Shown here: piece by piece, positions 51,655 to 60,676 of the stretch
How positions within the stretch are numbered: the stretch's first letter is position 1
Layout of the letters: the number at the start of each line of letters is the position of its first letter
Origin: Mariprofundus sp.
Lineage (GTDB): Bacteria > Pseudomonadota > Zetaproteobacteria > Mariprofundales > Mariprofundaceae
Length of the DNA: 64,000 nucleotides
Direction: 5' to 3'
Assembly: GCA_021772835.1 (NCBI GenBank)
Contig: JAJFLE010000080.1
Location: forward strand, 26,530 to 90,529
Made by a program: the position numbers and the translations under genes
The notes under the pieces: generated by a model
Database searches by the model: none
Told to the model about the DNA's origin: nothing
Seen by the model: the letters and a program-made list of their open reading frames with translations, nothing else

Positions 51655-52005
51655 ATGCATATCAAAACACTTATACTGAGCCTTACCTTAATGTTATCCC
51701 CGTTAGCTGCTATCGCTGGAGGAGGCCATGATCATGGGCACACTCATGGATCAACGGTAATCACCCAAAACAAAGCTGAATCGATTGCGACTGGTCGCGT
51801 CATGACACTAGTCGAGCAAGGAAAAATTGATGCCAGCTGGAAGTCGGCAACCATTGTTAAGTCACAAAACAAAATGAATGGTGAGCAAGCCGAATGGGTA
51901 GTCACATTCAACAACACCCAAGTGTCAGATCCAGCCAAGGACACACTTTATATCTTCTTAAGCACTACTGGTGATTACATTGCTGCAAACTTTACTGGAA
52001 AATAG
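51655..52005 (+). CDS. Periplasmic DUF6488-like His-rich protein
   Basis: 116 aa: signal peptide ending AAIA, then GGGHDHGHTHGS, then a small alpha/beta domain (KAESIATGRVMTLVEQGKID, AEWVVTFNNTQVSDPAKDTLYIFLS). It resembles the DUF6488 family found near metal-efflux genes. It probably binds metal in the periplasm. It is the last gene of the czc operon; I do not see a clear terminator after it. Confidence 0.7.
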   Translation: MHIKTLILSLTLMLSPLAAIAGGGHDHGHTHGSTVITQNKAESIATGRVMTLVEQGKIDASWKSATIVKSQNKMNGEQAEWVVTFNNTQVSDPAKDTLYIFLSTTGDYIAANFTGK

Positions 52006-52477
52006 AGTATGAGTGCTCGACTGGGTTGGGGATATCTCTGTTTGAGTTATACCCAACCTTATGTAAGGCGATATATGAGTTTGATATTTATTAGATATTT
52101 ACCGCAGCAGCAGCCATTTCTTCTTGCTCATGGTTGCCGAACAAGTGTCCGGAGTCTGCTGGCTTTATCGTGACACTGCCCATGTCGATACTTATTGTGT
52201 TGGTGGTCTCCCATGTTGAATGAGAAAATGCCAACACAATCAGGTTTGTGAAAAGTATCCTTGTTGGAGTTCCATTTCTCCTGATTTTCTTCATCCCATT
52301 TTATTGGCGGATAAATTGGACTTCAGTTTCCGCGCATATTATAAATCAGGGCTATTGCTTCGCTGTTTTTTACACCCAAGACTGTGGCATTCCCCCTCAC
52401 CAAACCCTCTGTTCATCTTCGTTTCAGGTTGGTTGCCCATCGTGCGCACCGCAACATACCAACAAGGAGTTTATAGA
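52006..52477. other. Gap with one weak minus-strand ORF
   Basis: Upstream region of the outer-membrane protein gene. A 67-aa minus-strand ORF (52091-52294, ending SIDMGSVTIKPADSGHLFGN, HEQEEMAAAAVNI) has a somewhat protein-like tail but no ribosome site or known family. I rate it about 0.25. No other feature was recognised. Confidence 0.3.
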
Positions 52478-53041
52478 ATGACAAAAACGTTTAAACTGGC
52501 CACCGCATCTTGTCTGATGCTGGCATTTACAAGCACTGCACAGGCATCGGATCCGTATGTCGGTGTTGGTTTAGGTGCGTTCAACATCAACACAGGTGTG
52601 GCCAAAAAAGCAGTGTTTGGTGGCTACCTACAGGCCGGTGATAATTTCTCCGAATACCTGGGCGCTGAAGTACGTATGGGCGCTACAGGTAAAACTGGTG
52701 AAGAGTTCACATTGCAGCCACGCACCGGTATTGACTGGTTTGCAGCGGCCTACCTGAAGCCAAAAATAGAAATCAGCGACAATCTAACAGCATATGCACT
52801 GATCGGTGCTGCTACCATCCGTGCCAGCTACAGCGAACTTGGCTTTGCCAAACAGAAGAAAACACGCAGCGGTTATGCCTATGGCGTTGGCATGCAGTAC
52901 CGTCTTGCCGATACATACAGCCTGGGTGCTGAAGTATCACACATGCTGAGCAAGCCAAAAACCAATGCCACAGCCATCAAAACCAAGTTCCAGGGGCTAG
53001 AAGCAAGCATGTTCACTGTGAATGCACAATACCATTTCTAA
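52478..53041 (+). CDS. Outer-membrane beta-barrel protein (OmpA-like porin fold)
   Basis: 187 aa from ATG 52478 with AAGGAG 8 bp upstream; an upstream in-frame start (52220) is not needed. A signal peptide ends AQASD. Alternating amphipathic strands follow (YVGVGLGAFNINTG, SGYAYGVGMQYRLADTYSLGAEVSHM) and a terminal Phe (NAQYHF), the barrel insertion signal. It is an 8-stranded barrel with no assigned function. An excellent terminator lies 77 bp downstream. Confidence 0.82.
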   Translation: MTKTFKLATASCLMLAFTSTAQASDPYVGVGLGAFNINTGVAKKAVFGGYLQAGDNFSEYLGAEVRMGATGKTGEEFTLQPRTGIDWFAAAYLKPKIEISDNLTAYALIGAATIRASYSELGFAKQKKTRSGYAYGVGMQYRLADTYSLGAEVSHMLSKPKTNATAIKTKFQGLEASMFTVNAQYHF

Positions 53042-53118
53042 GGAGTTCTGAAGTTTCAGAGCTTTCTTGAAAACCGAAAACGTTCCTATCTACTCTTCCC
53101 TGATAAGAATGCCCTGCG

Positions 53119-53149
53119 ACGGCGAAAGCGAAAGCTTTCGCCGTTTTTT
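53119..53149 (+). terminator. Rho-independent terminator
   Basis: A perfect 11-bp stem, ACGGCGAAAGC (53119-53129) with GCTTTCGCCGT (53134-53144), a GAAA loop and a run of six T (53144-53149). It ends the outer-membrane protein transcript. Confidence 0.9.
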
Positions 53150-53305
53150 CGCTCACCACGGCTTGACAGGCAGTTAAGTTTAAGGGGAATTCGTTATGAT
53201 TTTGAAAGACCGGTGAGCTCAAAGACAGACGTTCATTCTTGTCAATACAACGCTGGTTGGTCATTAGAGTTTTTGTTTTTCTAAGCTTCGGTTATGCTTC
53301 GACCG

Positions 53306-53623
53306 ATGAAACAGATCACATTCAGCATGCGCAAATTCAACTGCATCTCGCGTATGCATTGGATGCTCTCCATGTTGGCGATTGTCGGCTGCCTTTGCTC
53401 CACTGCCAGTATTCATGCCCACGACAGCGGACTATATGCGCTCGATAGCACATGCATCAGTTGCGATATTGAAGGTCTTGCATCACACGGTGCAGCTCTC
53501 ACTATTGCTTTGCCACCAGCACCAAGTTTTTCATCTGACAACCCGGCCCTATCTCCGCCAGCAATCCATATTGCAGCAATACGAGTCACCGCTCCTATCC
53601 GCGCGCCTCCCACTTTCTCCTGA
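53306..53623 (+). CDS. Small exported Cys protein ahead of the metal importer genes
   Basis: 105 aa from ATG 53306 (53294 and 53330 are alternatives; no ribosome site decides). A signal peptide region (MHWMLSMLAIVGCLCSTASIHA) is followed by STCISCDIEGLASHG and a Pro-rich tail ending APIRAPPTFS, the pattern of DUF2946-like small proteins near metal genes. A role in metal binding or regulation is inferred from position. Confidence 0.5.
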   Translation: MKQITFSMRKFNCISRMHWMLSMLAIVGCLCSTASIHAHDSGLYALDSTCISCDIEGLASHGAALTIALPPAPSFSSDNPALSPPAIHIAAIRVTAPIRAPPTFS

Positions 53624-53674
53624 TTTTAACCCGCGCCCTCAGAGGCGTATAAATAATAATTTGGAGACGATATC

Positions 53675-54943
53675 ATGAAATATGCACATATGTGTATCAT
53701 GCTTGCTGCCGCCCTTCTGGGCTCCGGTAATGCATTCGCCGCAAGCGAAATAGAAGAACTTAAAACTCAAGTTCAGCAAATACTGAATCGGATCGAACAG
53801 CTGGAAACTGCCGATAAAGCGCGACGACAGGCTCAAGCGCTGACCAGCGCTGGAATTACAGAATCAAAATTGCCGGAAATTGTCCATACCACCCCGGCCC
53901 GGCCGGTCACTTCAGCCGCGCGTGCAGCTACGGGTGAGAACAGCGGCAATCCATCCATATCAGTGGTCGGAAGTTTTACCGGACAGCGTATACACGGCAA
54001 CGGCGGGGTGAAGAGCAGCGATTTTTTACCACTCTCCGAAGCCGAATTCATTTTCGGCGCAAATATCGACCCGCATGCCCGGCTTGATGTGACGGTCACA
54101 GCGGCCAATGGCGGCATGGCGATTGAAGAGGGTTACATCACTGCCAACCTTTCATGGGCCTTTAATCTGCGTGCCGGGCGAAAATTTCTGCCGGTAGGTC
54201 AAATCAACGAGATGCATCCGCATGCTCTGATTTTTCCTGACCGCCCCAACGGGCTAGTCAATCTGTTCGGTCCTGAGATATTTATCGGTAATGGTGTTTT
54301 GCTTGATCGCCCTTTCTTTGTCGGAGATTCGGTGCAGACACTATCTGCTGGTTTTTTCAGTACTGCGAACGATGTGGCATTTGATCCGACCGGTAACAAC
54401 CAGTATGCGGGTATAACCCGCTGGACCGGACTCTGGGATGTAAATGATGCCGCAACGCTTGAGCTGGGCGGAAACTATGTACAGGGGAAAAATGGCATTG
54501 CAGGCAGTCACGCTATGACCCGAATCGGCGGCGGCCATTTTGCACTGAAATATCATGATATCTCTCAGGCCGGATTCACGTTTGAAGGCGAGTGGTTGCG
54601 TCGCTGGCAGCAGCAGGGCTTGGGTGCGACAACGGCAGTGAATGATGGCAGCTATCTGCTGGCAACTGCTGCACTGAATCGCAACTGGAAGCTTTTTTCG
54701 CGCTTCGACTATTCGCGCCAGTATGATCCGGCAACAGCAGGCTGGCTCAAAGAGCGCGCAGTTTCTGCTGGCCTGGCATGGAATATCAGCGAATTTCAGG
54801 GTCTGACGCTGCAATACAAGCATACCAGAAATGCACTGGCCGGGATGGCTGGCGAGCTCGGCATTGCAACCGGTGGTAGCGCCAATGCCTGGTATCTGCG
54901 CTGGGTGGTGGCAATCGGGCCACACAACGCACACCCGTATTAA
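53675..54943 (+). CDS. Outer-membrane porin-like protein with N-terminal coiled coil
   Basis: 422 aa with a signal peptide ending AFAAS, a short coiled coil (IEELKTQVQQILNRIEQLETADK) and a barrel-like remainder rich in aromatic-ended strands (GRKFLPVGQINEMHPHALIF, FEGEWLRRWQQQG). It resembles zinc-associated TonB-independent outer-membrane proteins placed before ABC metal importers. It lies 10 bp before the substrate-binding protein gene, so outer-membrane entry of the same metal is likely. Confidence 0.75.
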   Translation: MKYAHMCIMLAAALLGSGNAFAASEIEELKTQVQQILNRIEQLETADKARRQAQALTSAGITESKLPEIVHTTPARPVTSAARAATGENSGNPSISVVGSFTGQRIHGNGGVKSSDFLPLSEAEFIFGANIDPHARLDVTVTAANGGMAIEEGYITANLSWAFNLRAGRKFLPVGQINEMHPHALIFPDRPNGLVNLFGPEIFIGNGVLLDRPFFVGDSVQTLSAGFFSTANDVAFDPTGNNQYAGITRWTGLWDVNDAATLELGGNYVQGKNGIAGSHAMTRIGGGHFALKYHDISQAGFTFEGEWLRRWQQQGLGATTAVNDGSYLLATAALNRNWKLFSRFDYSRQYDPATAGWLKERAVSAGLAWNISEFQGLTLQYKHTRNALAGMAGELGIATGGSANAWYLRWVVAIGPHNAHPY

Positions 54944-54953
54944 GGAGATAAAA

Positions 54954-55847
54954 ATGAAACTACTGAAACGATACCTGCCTGTCCTGTTGTTACTGTTTCC
55001 CACATTCGCCCACGCCGAGCTACAGATTGTTGCCACACTTCCTGCGCTGGGCCAGATCGCAGCTGCGGTTGCCGGTGAAGATGGCAAGGTTCGGGTGTTG
55101 GCCAGAGTCGGTCAGGACCCTCATTTTGTGCCGCCCAAGCCGACCCTTGCCCGCCACCTTGCCAATGCCGACCTGTTAATGACAGCGGGACTGGCACTGG
55201 AGGGCGGCTGGTTGCCTCCTCTGATTGAACTTTCACGCAACAGCCGGATTCGTGTTGGGCAGCCGGGGCATTTTGCCGGTTCCGATGCCGTAGAAATGCT
55301 TGGGACCTTGGAAAAAGCGGATCGCTCGATGGGGGATGTGCATCCTGAGGGAAATCCGCACTGGTGGCTTGATCCGTTACGAGCGGCCAAAACAGCAACA
55401 GCTCTGGCAGGCCGACTGGGTGAGATTGATCCCGATCATGCGGATGCCTATCAGCTGCGAGCAGCGTTATTGAGAAAACATCTGCACGCACTGGTTATAG
55501 AGTGGCAACCCCGGTTGGTAGACCTACCGCCTGTGGTTAGTTATCACGACTCCTATCGCTACTTCTGCGAACGTTTTGCCATTCCGGTAGCGGGGTTCAT
55601 TGAACCCAAACCCGGTGTTGAGCCTTCGACACGCCATCTCGATGACTTGGTGGCGTTGATTGCTGCCCGAAAAGTTACGCAAGTCTGGGTGGAGCCGTAT
55701 CACCTGGGACGTCTTGTAAAACGCGTGGCCAAACTCTCCGGTGCTGCAGTGTTTACTATGCCCGATTCGGTGGAAGGAGAGGGTGCGGATGGATATCTGT
55801 CCATGATCGAACAGCTGCTTGAATCTGCTGCCGGGAGGAACCAGTGA
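54954..55847 (+). CDS. Metal ABC transporter substrate-binding protein (ZnuA-like)
   Basis: 297 aa from ATG 54954, with AAGGAG upstream and a signal peptide ending AHAE. Cluster A-I/9 motifs: VGQDPHFVPPKP, NPHWWLDPLRA, SYHDSYRYFCERF, with His ligands in each, and the C-terminal VWVEPYHLGRLVKRVA. It binds Zn2+ or Mn2+ in the periplasm. It lacks the long His-rich loop of E. coli ZnuA. The stop overlaps the permease start as GTGA. Confidence 0.88.
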   Translation: MKLLKRYLPVLLLLFPTFAHAELQIVATLPALGQIAAAVAGEDGKVRVLARVGQDPHFVPPKPTLARHLANADLLMTAGLALEGGWLPPLIELSRNSRIRVGQPGHFAGSDAVEMLGTLEKADRSMGDVHPEGNPHWWLDPLRAAKTATALAGRLGEIDPDHADAYQLRAALLRKHLHALVIEWQPRLVDLPPVVSYHDSYRYFCERFAIPVAGFIEPKPGVEPSTRHLDDLVALIAARKVTQVWVEPYHLGRLVKRVAKLSGAAVFTMPDSVEGEGADGYLSMIEQLLESAAGRNQ

Positions 55848-56572
55848 TTCTCTGGTTCAGCCTCGGCGCTTGCCTCCTGGTCTCGCTGTTTCTGCCCATG
55901 CTCGGGCAAAAAATTTTGGAGCGCAGGATCATCTTTATCGACCTCGCGCTGGCTCAGGTGGCAGCTGTCGGTTACGCCATCGGTTTGGCGCTTGATGGCA
56001 ATGGCATGCTCTACGCGGCAGCAATCACGGCAGTGGCGGTTGTGGTGTTAGCACTGTTGCCTGAACAGAGTGATCTGCCCAAAGAGGCGGTGATGGGGGC
56101 GCTCTACGCGCTTGCGGCTTCGCTTGGCATGATGGTGCTGGCGATGTTGCCGCATGCCGAAGGGCAGATGATGGAGTTACTGTTTGGTAGCGTCCTGGGT
56201 GTCAACGAGACCGAGTTGATGATTATGGCGGCTTCTGGGGCAATTGCCCTGTACATTTCAAGGTTGCAGTATGGGGGCCACTTTTTCGGACGCATTGTGT
56301 TTTATGGCGCACTGGCGACTGCCGTGGTACCCGCTATCTATGCGGTGGGCGTGATTCTGGTATTTGCCATGCTGGTGATGCCGGGGCTGGCTGTCTGGCG
56401 TAACGGCCAGAACGGACCTCCACTGCTGGCTGTGGCGATTGCCGCTACTGCCAGCACCTGCGGGTTGTTCTTCTCTAACCATTACGACTTCCCTCCCTCC
56501 TCAGCAGTAGTCGTATTCATGGCAGCAACAGCGCTGACATGGCGTGGTATTTCAGCAATTAATAACCGCTAG
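55844..56572 (+). CDS. Metal ABC transporter permease (ABC-3 family, ZnuB-like)
   Basis: 242 aa from GTG 55844, with seven or eight membrane helices and the ABC-3 pattern (ERRIIFIDLALAQVAAVGYAIG, LLFGSVLGVNETELMI-type, VPAIYAVGVILVFAMLVMPG). It forms the importer channel with the binding protein. No ATPase gene (znuC) is present next to it in this window, so it must be supplied elsewhere. Confidence 0.88.
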   Translation: MILWFSLGACLLVSLFLPMLGQKILERRIIFIDLALAQVAAVGYAIGLALDGNGMLYAAAITAVAVVVLALLPEQSDLPKEAVMGALYALAASLGMMVLAMLPHAEGQMMELLFGSVLGVNETELMIMAASGAIALYISRLQYGGHFFGRIVFYGALATAVVPAIYAVGVILVFAMLVMPGLAVWRNGQNGPPLLAVAIAATASTCGLFFSNHYDFPPSSAVVVFMAATALTWRGISAINNR

Positions 56573-56726
56573 TGAGACGCCTATGTTGGTGTGATGCCAA
56601 CTGTCGTACCGTCACATCCGAGTTTCACTTCAAAAAAACCTGGTTCCAGGCCGTAAGCTATAGAGATGTTTACGGTATTATTTCGTTGCTCTCAATGAAG
56701 CAGGGTATACAACAAGGCAATCGTTG

Positions 56727-56876
56727 ATGAGCGGACATAATTCACTTCCGGGGATGCGTCGAAAAACACTCTCGATGCTTGGAGCGGTGGGTCTAAATTA
56801 TGGCTGCGGCAGAGAGATATTTACCTGCAGTCCATGCAGCCCGGGTGAGCGTGAAAGTGTAATCGTGCCGTCATAG
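56727..56876 (+). other. Possible twin-arginine signal fragment
   Basis: A 49-aa ORF from ATG 56727 begins MSGHNSLPGMRRKTLSMLGA, a Tat-like signal (RRKTLSML), then runs antisense to the end of the kinase gene and stops. It could be the remnant 5' end of an exported redox enzyme whose body was lost, or a chance match. Confidence 0.25.
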
Positions 56877-58099
56877 GCCGAAACGATCTCATGTACGATG
56901 GAAAAGCCCAGTCCGTGCCCAGGCTTAGACTCATCTGCACGCGCACCACGTTTCAGCAGCGACTGGTAGGCCGACTCATCAACACCCGGGCCATCATCTT
57001 CAATGATGATAGAAAGCGATTTGTGCTGTTTCTGGATCGTGCATAACACCTGGGAAGAGCCCCACTTACAGGCATTTTCGATCAGGTTACCGAAAACTTC
57101 CATCATGTCTTCGCGGTCTGCCGCGATACTGATCTGGGTGTCAACCTCCAGTTTGATGCGGATGGCCGGAAACACCTGTTTGAGCATATGGGTCATGTCA
57201 TTGAGATCACGTAAAGGTTCGGGCCACAGGCCGCCGGGCATACGTCCTGCCGTGCGAGCGCGCACAAGCTCCTGCTCAATACGCTGTTCAATATGCTTTA
57301 ACTGTTGCAGCAACAGTGATTTGTCAATGCTGGCCGGTTCTCGTTGCACGATCTGTCCGATCACCGCCAGTGGTGTTTTTAGTGCATGTGCCAGATCGCC
57401 CAAGGCATGACGGGAGCGTTTAAGGCGCCGCTGCATCAACCGCAGTAATTGATTGACCTCTGCCACCAGCGGCATGATTTCACTCGGAGCCGGTGTGGTG
57501 ATCTGTTCGATCTCGCCCTTTTCCAGTTGTCCGAGCTGACTGCGAATGGATTTCAGCGATTTCAGGCTGTAGAAAATTACCGAGCCCTGTAGCAGCAGCA
57601 GAACAAGCATAGCTGCTGCTGCAAAGAGCAGAAGGTGTCGCTGGAATGCGGCGGTTGTGCTTTCAATATGCGAAATTTCTTCCCCGATACGAATATTAAG
57701 GCGGTGACCGGACATGGTGAAGTCACGCGAGAGCATTAACAGGTGCTGTCCCTGCGGACCTATCACATCGCGAGCCAGTGCTTCTGACTGGGGAGCTAAC
57801 TCTTCGTCCCAAAGTGAACGGGATTGCAGTTTAATATCTGCGGCAGTGATCTGGAAATAATGTCCGGAAAACGGGCGCTGATAAATGACCGGAATACGGC
57901 TTAAGTCCAGCTCGGGCGCTGCCGGTGGCTGCCAGCTTAAGGCTGCCAACAACTCTTCCTGATCATGTTCCAGACGTGAGACCAGATTCTGTTCGCTCAA
58001 TGTTTCAACTTCATTGCCGATCATAAGCGTTTGGGCAATGAAAAATAGCGCCAGGCTGGCTGCCAGGCTCAGGCTCAGTCGCTGGCTAAGTGAGCTCAT
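56798..58099 (-). CDS. Sensor histidine kinase
   Basis: 433 aa with two membrane helices (residues about 8-27 and 155-178) flanking a periplasmic sensor domain, then HAMP-like and HisKA with phospho-His near residue 237 (GDLAHALKTPLAVI), and HATPase boxes NLIENACKWG, EDDGPGVDE, GHGLGFSIVHEIV. It is PhoQ/QseC-like. It overlaps the response regulator gene by 4 bp and closes the cytochrome operon. Confidence 0.92.
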   Translation of the reverse strand: MSSLSQRLSLSLAASLALFFIAQTLMIGNEVETLSEQNLVSRLEHDQEELLAALSWQPPAAPELDLSRIPVIYQRPFSGHYFQITAADIKLQSRSLWDEELAPQSEALARDVIGPQGQHLLMLSRDFTMSGHRLNIRIGEEISHIESTTAAFQRHLLLFAAAAMLVLLLLQGSVIFYSLKSLKSIRSQLGQLEKGEIEQITTPAPSEIMPLVAEVNQLLRLMQRRLKRSRHALGDLAHALKTPLAVIGQIVQREPASIDKSLLLQQLKHIEQRIEQELVRARTAGRMPGGLWPEPLRDLNDMTHMLKQVFPAIRIKLEVDTQISIAADREDMMEVFGNLIENACKWGSSQVLCTIQKQHKSLSIIIEDDGPGVDESAYQSLLKRGARADESKPGHGLGFSIVHEIVSAYDGTITLSRSPGLHGLQVNISLPQP

Positions 58100-58788
58100 A
58101 CCTGGCTTTGCAAGGCATCTGGATCCAGATAATAACCCTGATTACGCCTGGTGCAAATCACAGCTTTGCCCAGTTTTTTGCGCAGGCGACTTATATACAC
58201 CTCAATCACATTGCTCTCTTTTTCATCGTTGTAGTCATATACGTGTTCGACCAGATGGGTGGCGGTAAAGATACGTTTCGGGTGCAGCATCAGGTAGCGC
58301 AACAATCGGAATTCGATGCCGGTCAGTTCGATGCCGTCCAGTCCGGATTCCGAATCAGTCCAAAAAACCGACTGAGTCGCTTCATCAAGCCTGAGCCTAC
58401 CGATTTCGAAGGCGCCATTGGCAAGGCCGGATGAGCGACGAATCAGCGCTTGCAAGCGGACGCACAGCTCTTCAATATGAAACGGCTTGCTAAGGTAGTC
58501 ATCGGCACCCGTTCGGAAACCCTCAACCTTTTCATGCCACGCGCTGCGCGCGGTCAGTATTAACACCGGCGTTTTGATGCCCTTGTTGCGCCATTGCTGC
58601 AACACCTGCAGGCCCGGCAGATCAGGCAGCCCCAGATCGAGAATAATGATATCGTAGGGCTCAGTTTCCCCCATAAAGGCGCCATCCACACCCTGCATAG
58701 TCGCATCTACGGCATAACCGCGCTGACGCAGGTCAGCCGTCAGTTGCTGGCATAAATTGACATCATCCTCGATCAGCAACAAGCGCAT
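58096..58788 (-). CDS. OmpR/PhoP-family response regulator
   Basis: 230 aa. The receiver domain has phospho-Asp51 (DIIILDLGLPDLPG), acidic Glu7/Asp8/Asp9 and the conserved Lys in DYLSKPF. The C-terminal winged helix (ELTGIEFRLLRYLMLHPKRIF, VEVYISRLRKKLG) binds DNA. Paired with the kinase that follows. Probable targets include this operon. Confidence 0.94.
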   Translation of the reverse strand: MRLLLIEDDVNLCQQLTADLRQRGYAVDATMQGVDGAFMGETEPYDIIILDLGLPDLPGLQVLQQWRNKGIKTPVLILTARSAWHEKVEGFRTGADDYLSKPFHIEELCVRLQALIRRSSGLANGAFEIGRLRLDEATQSVFWTDSESGLDGIELTGIEFRLLRYLMLHPKRIFTATHLVEHVYDYNDEKESNVIEVYISRLRKKLGKAVICTRRNQGYYLDPDALQSQV

Positions 58789-59081
58789 CAGTCGTGCTCC
58801 TTCAGTTTGACCTTACCGGTGCTGGCATCGACTTCCAGATGCCGAATCACCTGATCCTGGCCAAGCATCTCGATTTCATAAACCAGTCCATTGTGTTCAT
58901 CTTCCAGCTCGACCTCCAGCAGTGTACCGGGATACTGCTGCTCTATATTTTTCAGGATATCTGAAAGCGGCAAAATAACACCGCTGAACCGCAATTGGCG
59001 AACACGCTCCATATCGTCATCTGCAATAGCTGACTGAATAACGCAGCTCGAAACCAGCAGCAGGGCGGTTACCATTTTCAT
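58788..59081 (-). CDS. PepSY-domain periplasmic protein
   Basis: 97 aa from ATG 59081 with a signal peptide ending AIADD. One PepSY domain reads GVILPLSDILKNIEQQYPG, LEDEHNGLVYEIEML, LEVDASTGKVKLKEHD. PepSY proteins commonly precede response regulator/kinase pairs and may be sensory accessories. It overlaps the regulator by one base. Confidence 0.85.
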   Translation of the reverse strand: MKMVTALLLVSSCVIQSAIADDDMERVRQLRFSGVILPLSDILKNIEQQYPGTLLEVELEDEHNGLVYEIEMLGQDQVIRHLEVDASTGKVKLKEHD

Positions 59082-59110
59082 GTTACTACACACCGGAGTG
59101 TACCATCAGC

Positions 59111-59680
59111 TCAGTCTTCCCAGCGGCCATGATCAGGAATGACGATCTCATGCTCGTTGAAAGACCCCTTCTCTGCTCCGGTATGGCACGATGCACAGTT
59201 GGCGAACGAACGTACTTTTGCATTATCAAGAACCATACCCGAAGGTACTTCACGATGTTCACGGCGGAAGTACGCAGTTTCACTGATACGCAACGGGGTA
59301 TCGACATTGTCGATGGAGCGCATGAAGCTGCGGCTGAAACGGCCAGGATCCTGATCGCCAGCCTGGGCAGTAAGATACTGTTCAATCTCCTGGCTGTCGG
59401 TCGCATCCAGCTCGGCATTTTCTCCAAAATGGTTTTCCAGCGTGCCCATGATTTTCACCCATGAGCGTGCGGGAAGGAAACCCGCAGGATAGGCAAAATG
59501 GCAAGCAGAACATTCATTCTGGTAGGTTTTGTTCATCACCTGTGAGGCCGCCTCTTGTTGTGACCATAGTCCATGGCTGCTCCCATCGTCACTTCGGCTA
59601 TCGCTCCACGCCAGACTACTGATCGACAGCGTCAGGCAGACGGCAAGCAGTATAGTACCCCAAAAAGTTATTTTTTTCAT
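59111..59680 (-). CDS. dhc: Diheme cytochrome c (DHC family)
   Basis: 189 aa with a signal peptide and two haem sites: CSACH near residue 57 (YQNECSACHFAYP) and CASCH near residue 165 (FANCASCHTGAE). The pattern matches the DHC family that transfers electrons to SHP. It lies 13 bp after the SHP gene on the same strand, and the b561 gene is the probable quinol entry point. Confidence 0.9.
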   Translation of the reverse strand: MKKITFWGTILLAVCLTLSISSLAWSDSRSDDGSSHGLWSQQEAASQVMNKTYQNECSACHFAYPAGFLPARSWVKIMGTLENHFGENAELDATDSQEIEQYLTAQAGDQDPGRFSRSFMRSIDNVDTPLRISETAYFRREHREVPSGMVLDNAKVRSFANCASCHTGAEKGSFNEHEIVIPDHGRWED

Positions 59681-59693
59681 ATCTTATCTCCTA

Positions 59694-60098
59694 TTATCTG
59701 GATTGAATAAACTGCAGGAAATCGCCTTTCTCCTGGGCTGTACATTCGCGCCCCCAGGTCCATTTGCAGTTACGTCTGAACCACTTCTCAATTTTAGCGG
59801 CATCGGTGAGTCGTTCGGCATTCATGCTCGGAGCCATTGGATCAATCAGTTTGCCTGTGCGGATATGTTTGCCGACCGTTCTCAGGTTGGCGGAGTGGCA
59901 GCTGGCACAACTCACCGATTGCCTCATCTCCTGTTGCATCTGTTGCTGGTTCCACATGCCTTCGCCTCTGGCCGCATCAAAATTGCTGGCTCCGGCCTCG
60001 CGATAGCTTGCCTGTCGCTCATTTACCGCCGGTTCCGTTGCCATCGCACTGCCTGCTACAATCAGCAGTAACACGGTTACTACGCCCCAGTTCATCAT
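59694..60098 (-). CDS. shp: SHP-type monohaem cytochrome c (DUF1924)
   Basis: 134 aa from ATG 60098 with AAGGAG 5 bp upstream. Signal peptide ends SAMAT. The haem site is Cys64-x-x-Cys67-His68 (SCASCHS). Further motifs are RTGKLIDPMAPSMNAERLTD and FRRNCKWTWGREC. In characterised Rhodobacter SHP the sixth ligand is an Asn next to a disulfide Cys; Asn110-Cys111 and Cys119 are placed accordingly. SHP proteins bind O2 transiently. Role in this organism is inferred. Confidence 0.85.
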   Translation of the reverse strand: MMNWGVVTVLLLIVAGSAMATEPAVNERQASYREAGASNFDAARGEGMWNQQQMQQEMRQSVSCASCHSANLRTVGKHIRTGKLIDPMAPSMNAERLTDAAKIEKWFRRNCKWTWGRECTAQEKGDFLQFIQSR

Positions 60099-60100
60099 GG

Positions 60101-60676
60101 TCACTCCTTCAGTTGTTTTTTCCCGGTAATCATGGCGCTTACCAGATTGCTACCTTGCAGCAGGCTCTCCAAGAGCACTCCGCCCAAATGAATCACGATC
60201 AGGCCTTGCAGGGTATTAAAACTCCATCCATGAACCGTTTGGATAATGATCTCAGCTACGAAGGAGGCTTTTGCCGCCCAGCCAGCAAACACGCCTATGC
60301 CCAGCTGTAACGCCATCAGCGCCATGCCACTGGCTGTCAGAGCCAGCAGTGACACGAGCAACAACACAATCATGATTAAGCCCAATGGCGTGTGCCCGGG
60401 ATAAAATCGGTGTTGCAGCTTCAGCAGGCCAATCAGGTGTTGGCGCAGCGCTGCTGCAGTCGGCCAGCATGAGGAGAAACGCGAGCCGGATTCGCCGATC
60501 ACACCCCAGATGATGCGGAACAGCAACAGGCCAAACACGATGCTTCCGGCAATGATATGGATGCGGATATCACGCCCGTCAGCCCACCAGGCGGTGAGAA
60601 AGGAGGTGAGCAGCAACCAGTGAAAACTGCGAATCAGCGGGCACCACACTTCTATGAATTTCCGGTCTTTGGACAT
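60101..60676 (-). CDS. Cytochrome b561-type membrane protein
   Basis: 191 aa with four membrane helices and paired His ligands (LIRSFHWLLLTSF, IRIHIIAGSIVFG, VHGWSFNTLQGLIVIHLGG). It is a quinol- or NADH-linked membrane cytochrome b that would feed electrons to DHC and SHP. It is the first gene of the leftward operon, 2 bp before SHP. Confidence 0.92.
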   Translation of the reverse strand: MSKDRKFIEVWCPLIRSFHWLLLTSFLTAWWADGRDIRIHIIAGSIVFGLLLFRIIWGVIGESGSRFSSCWPTAAALRQHLIGLLKLQHRFYPGHTPLGLIMIVLLLVSLLALTASGMALMALQLGIGVFAGWAAKASFVAEIIIQTVHGWSFNTLQGLIVIHLGGVLLESLLQGSNLVSAMITGKKQLKE

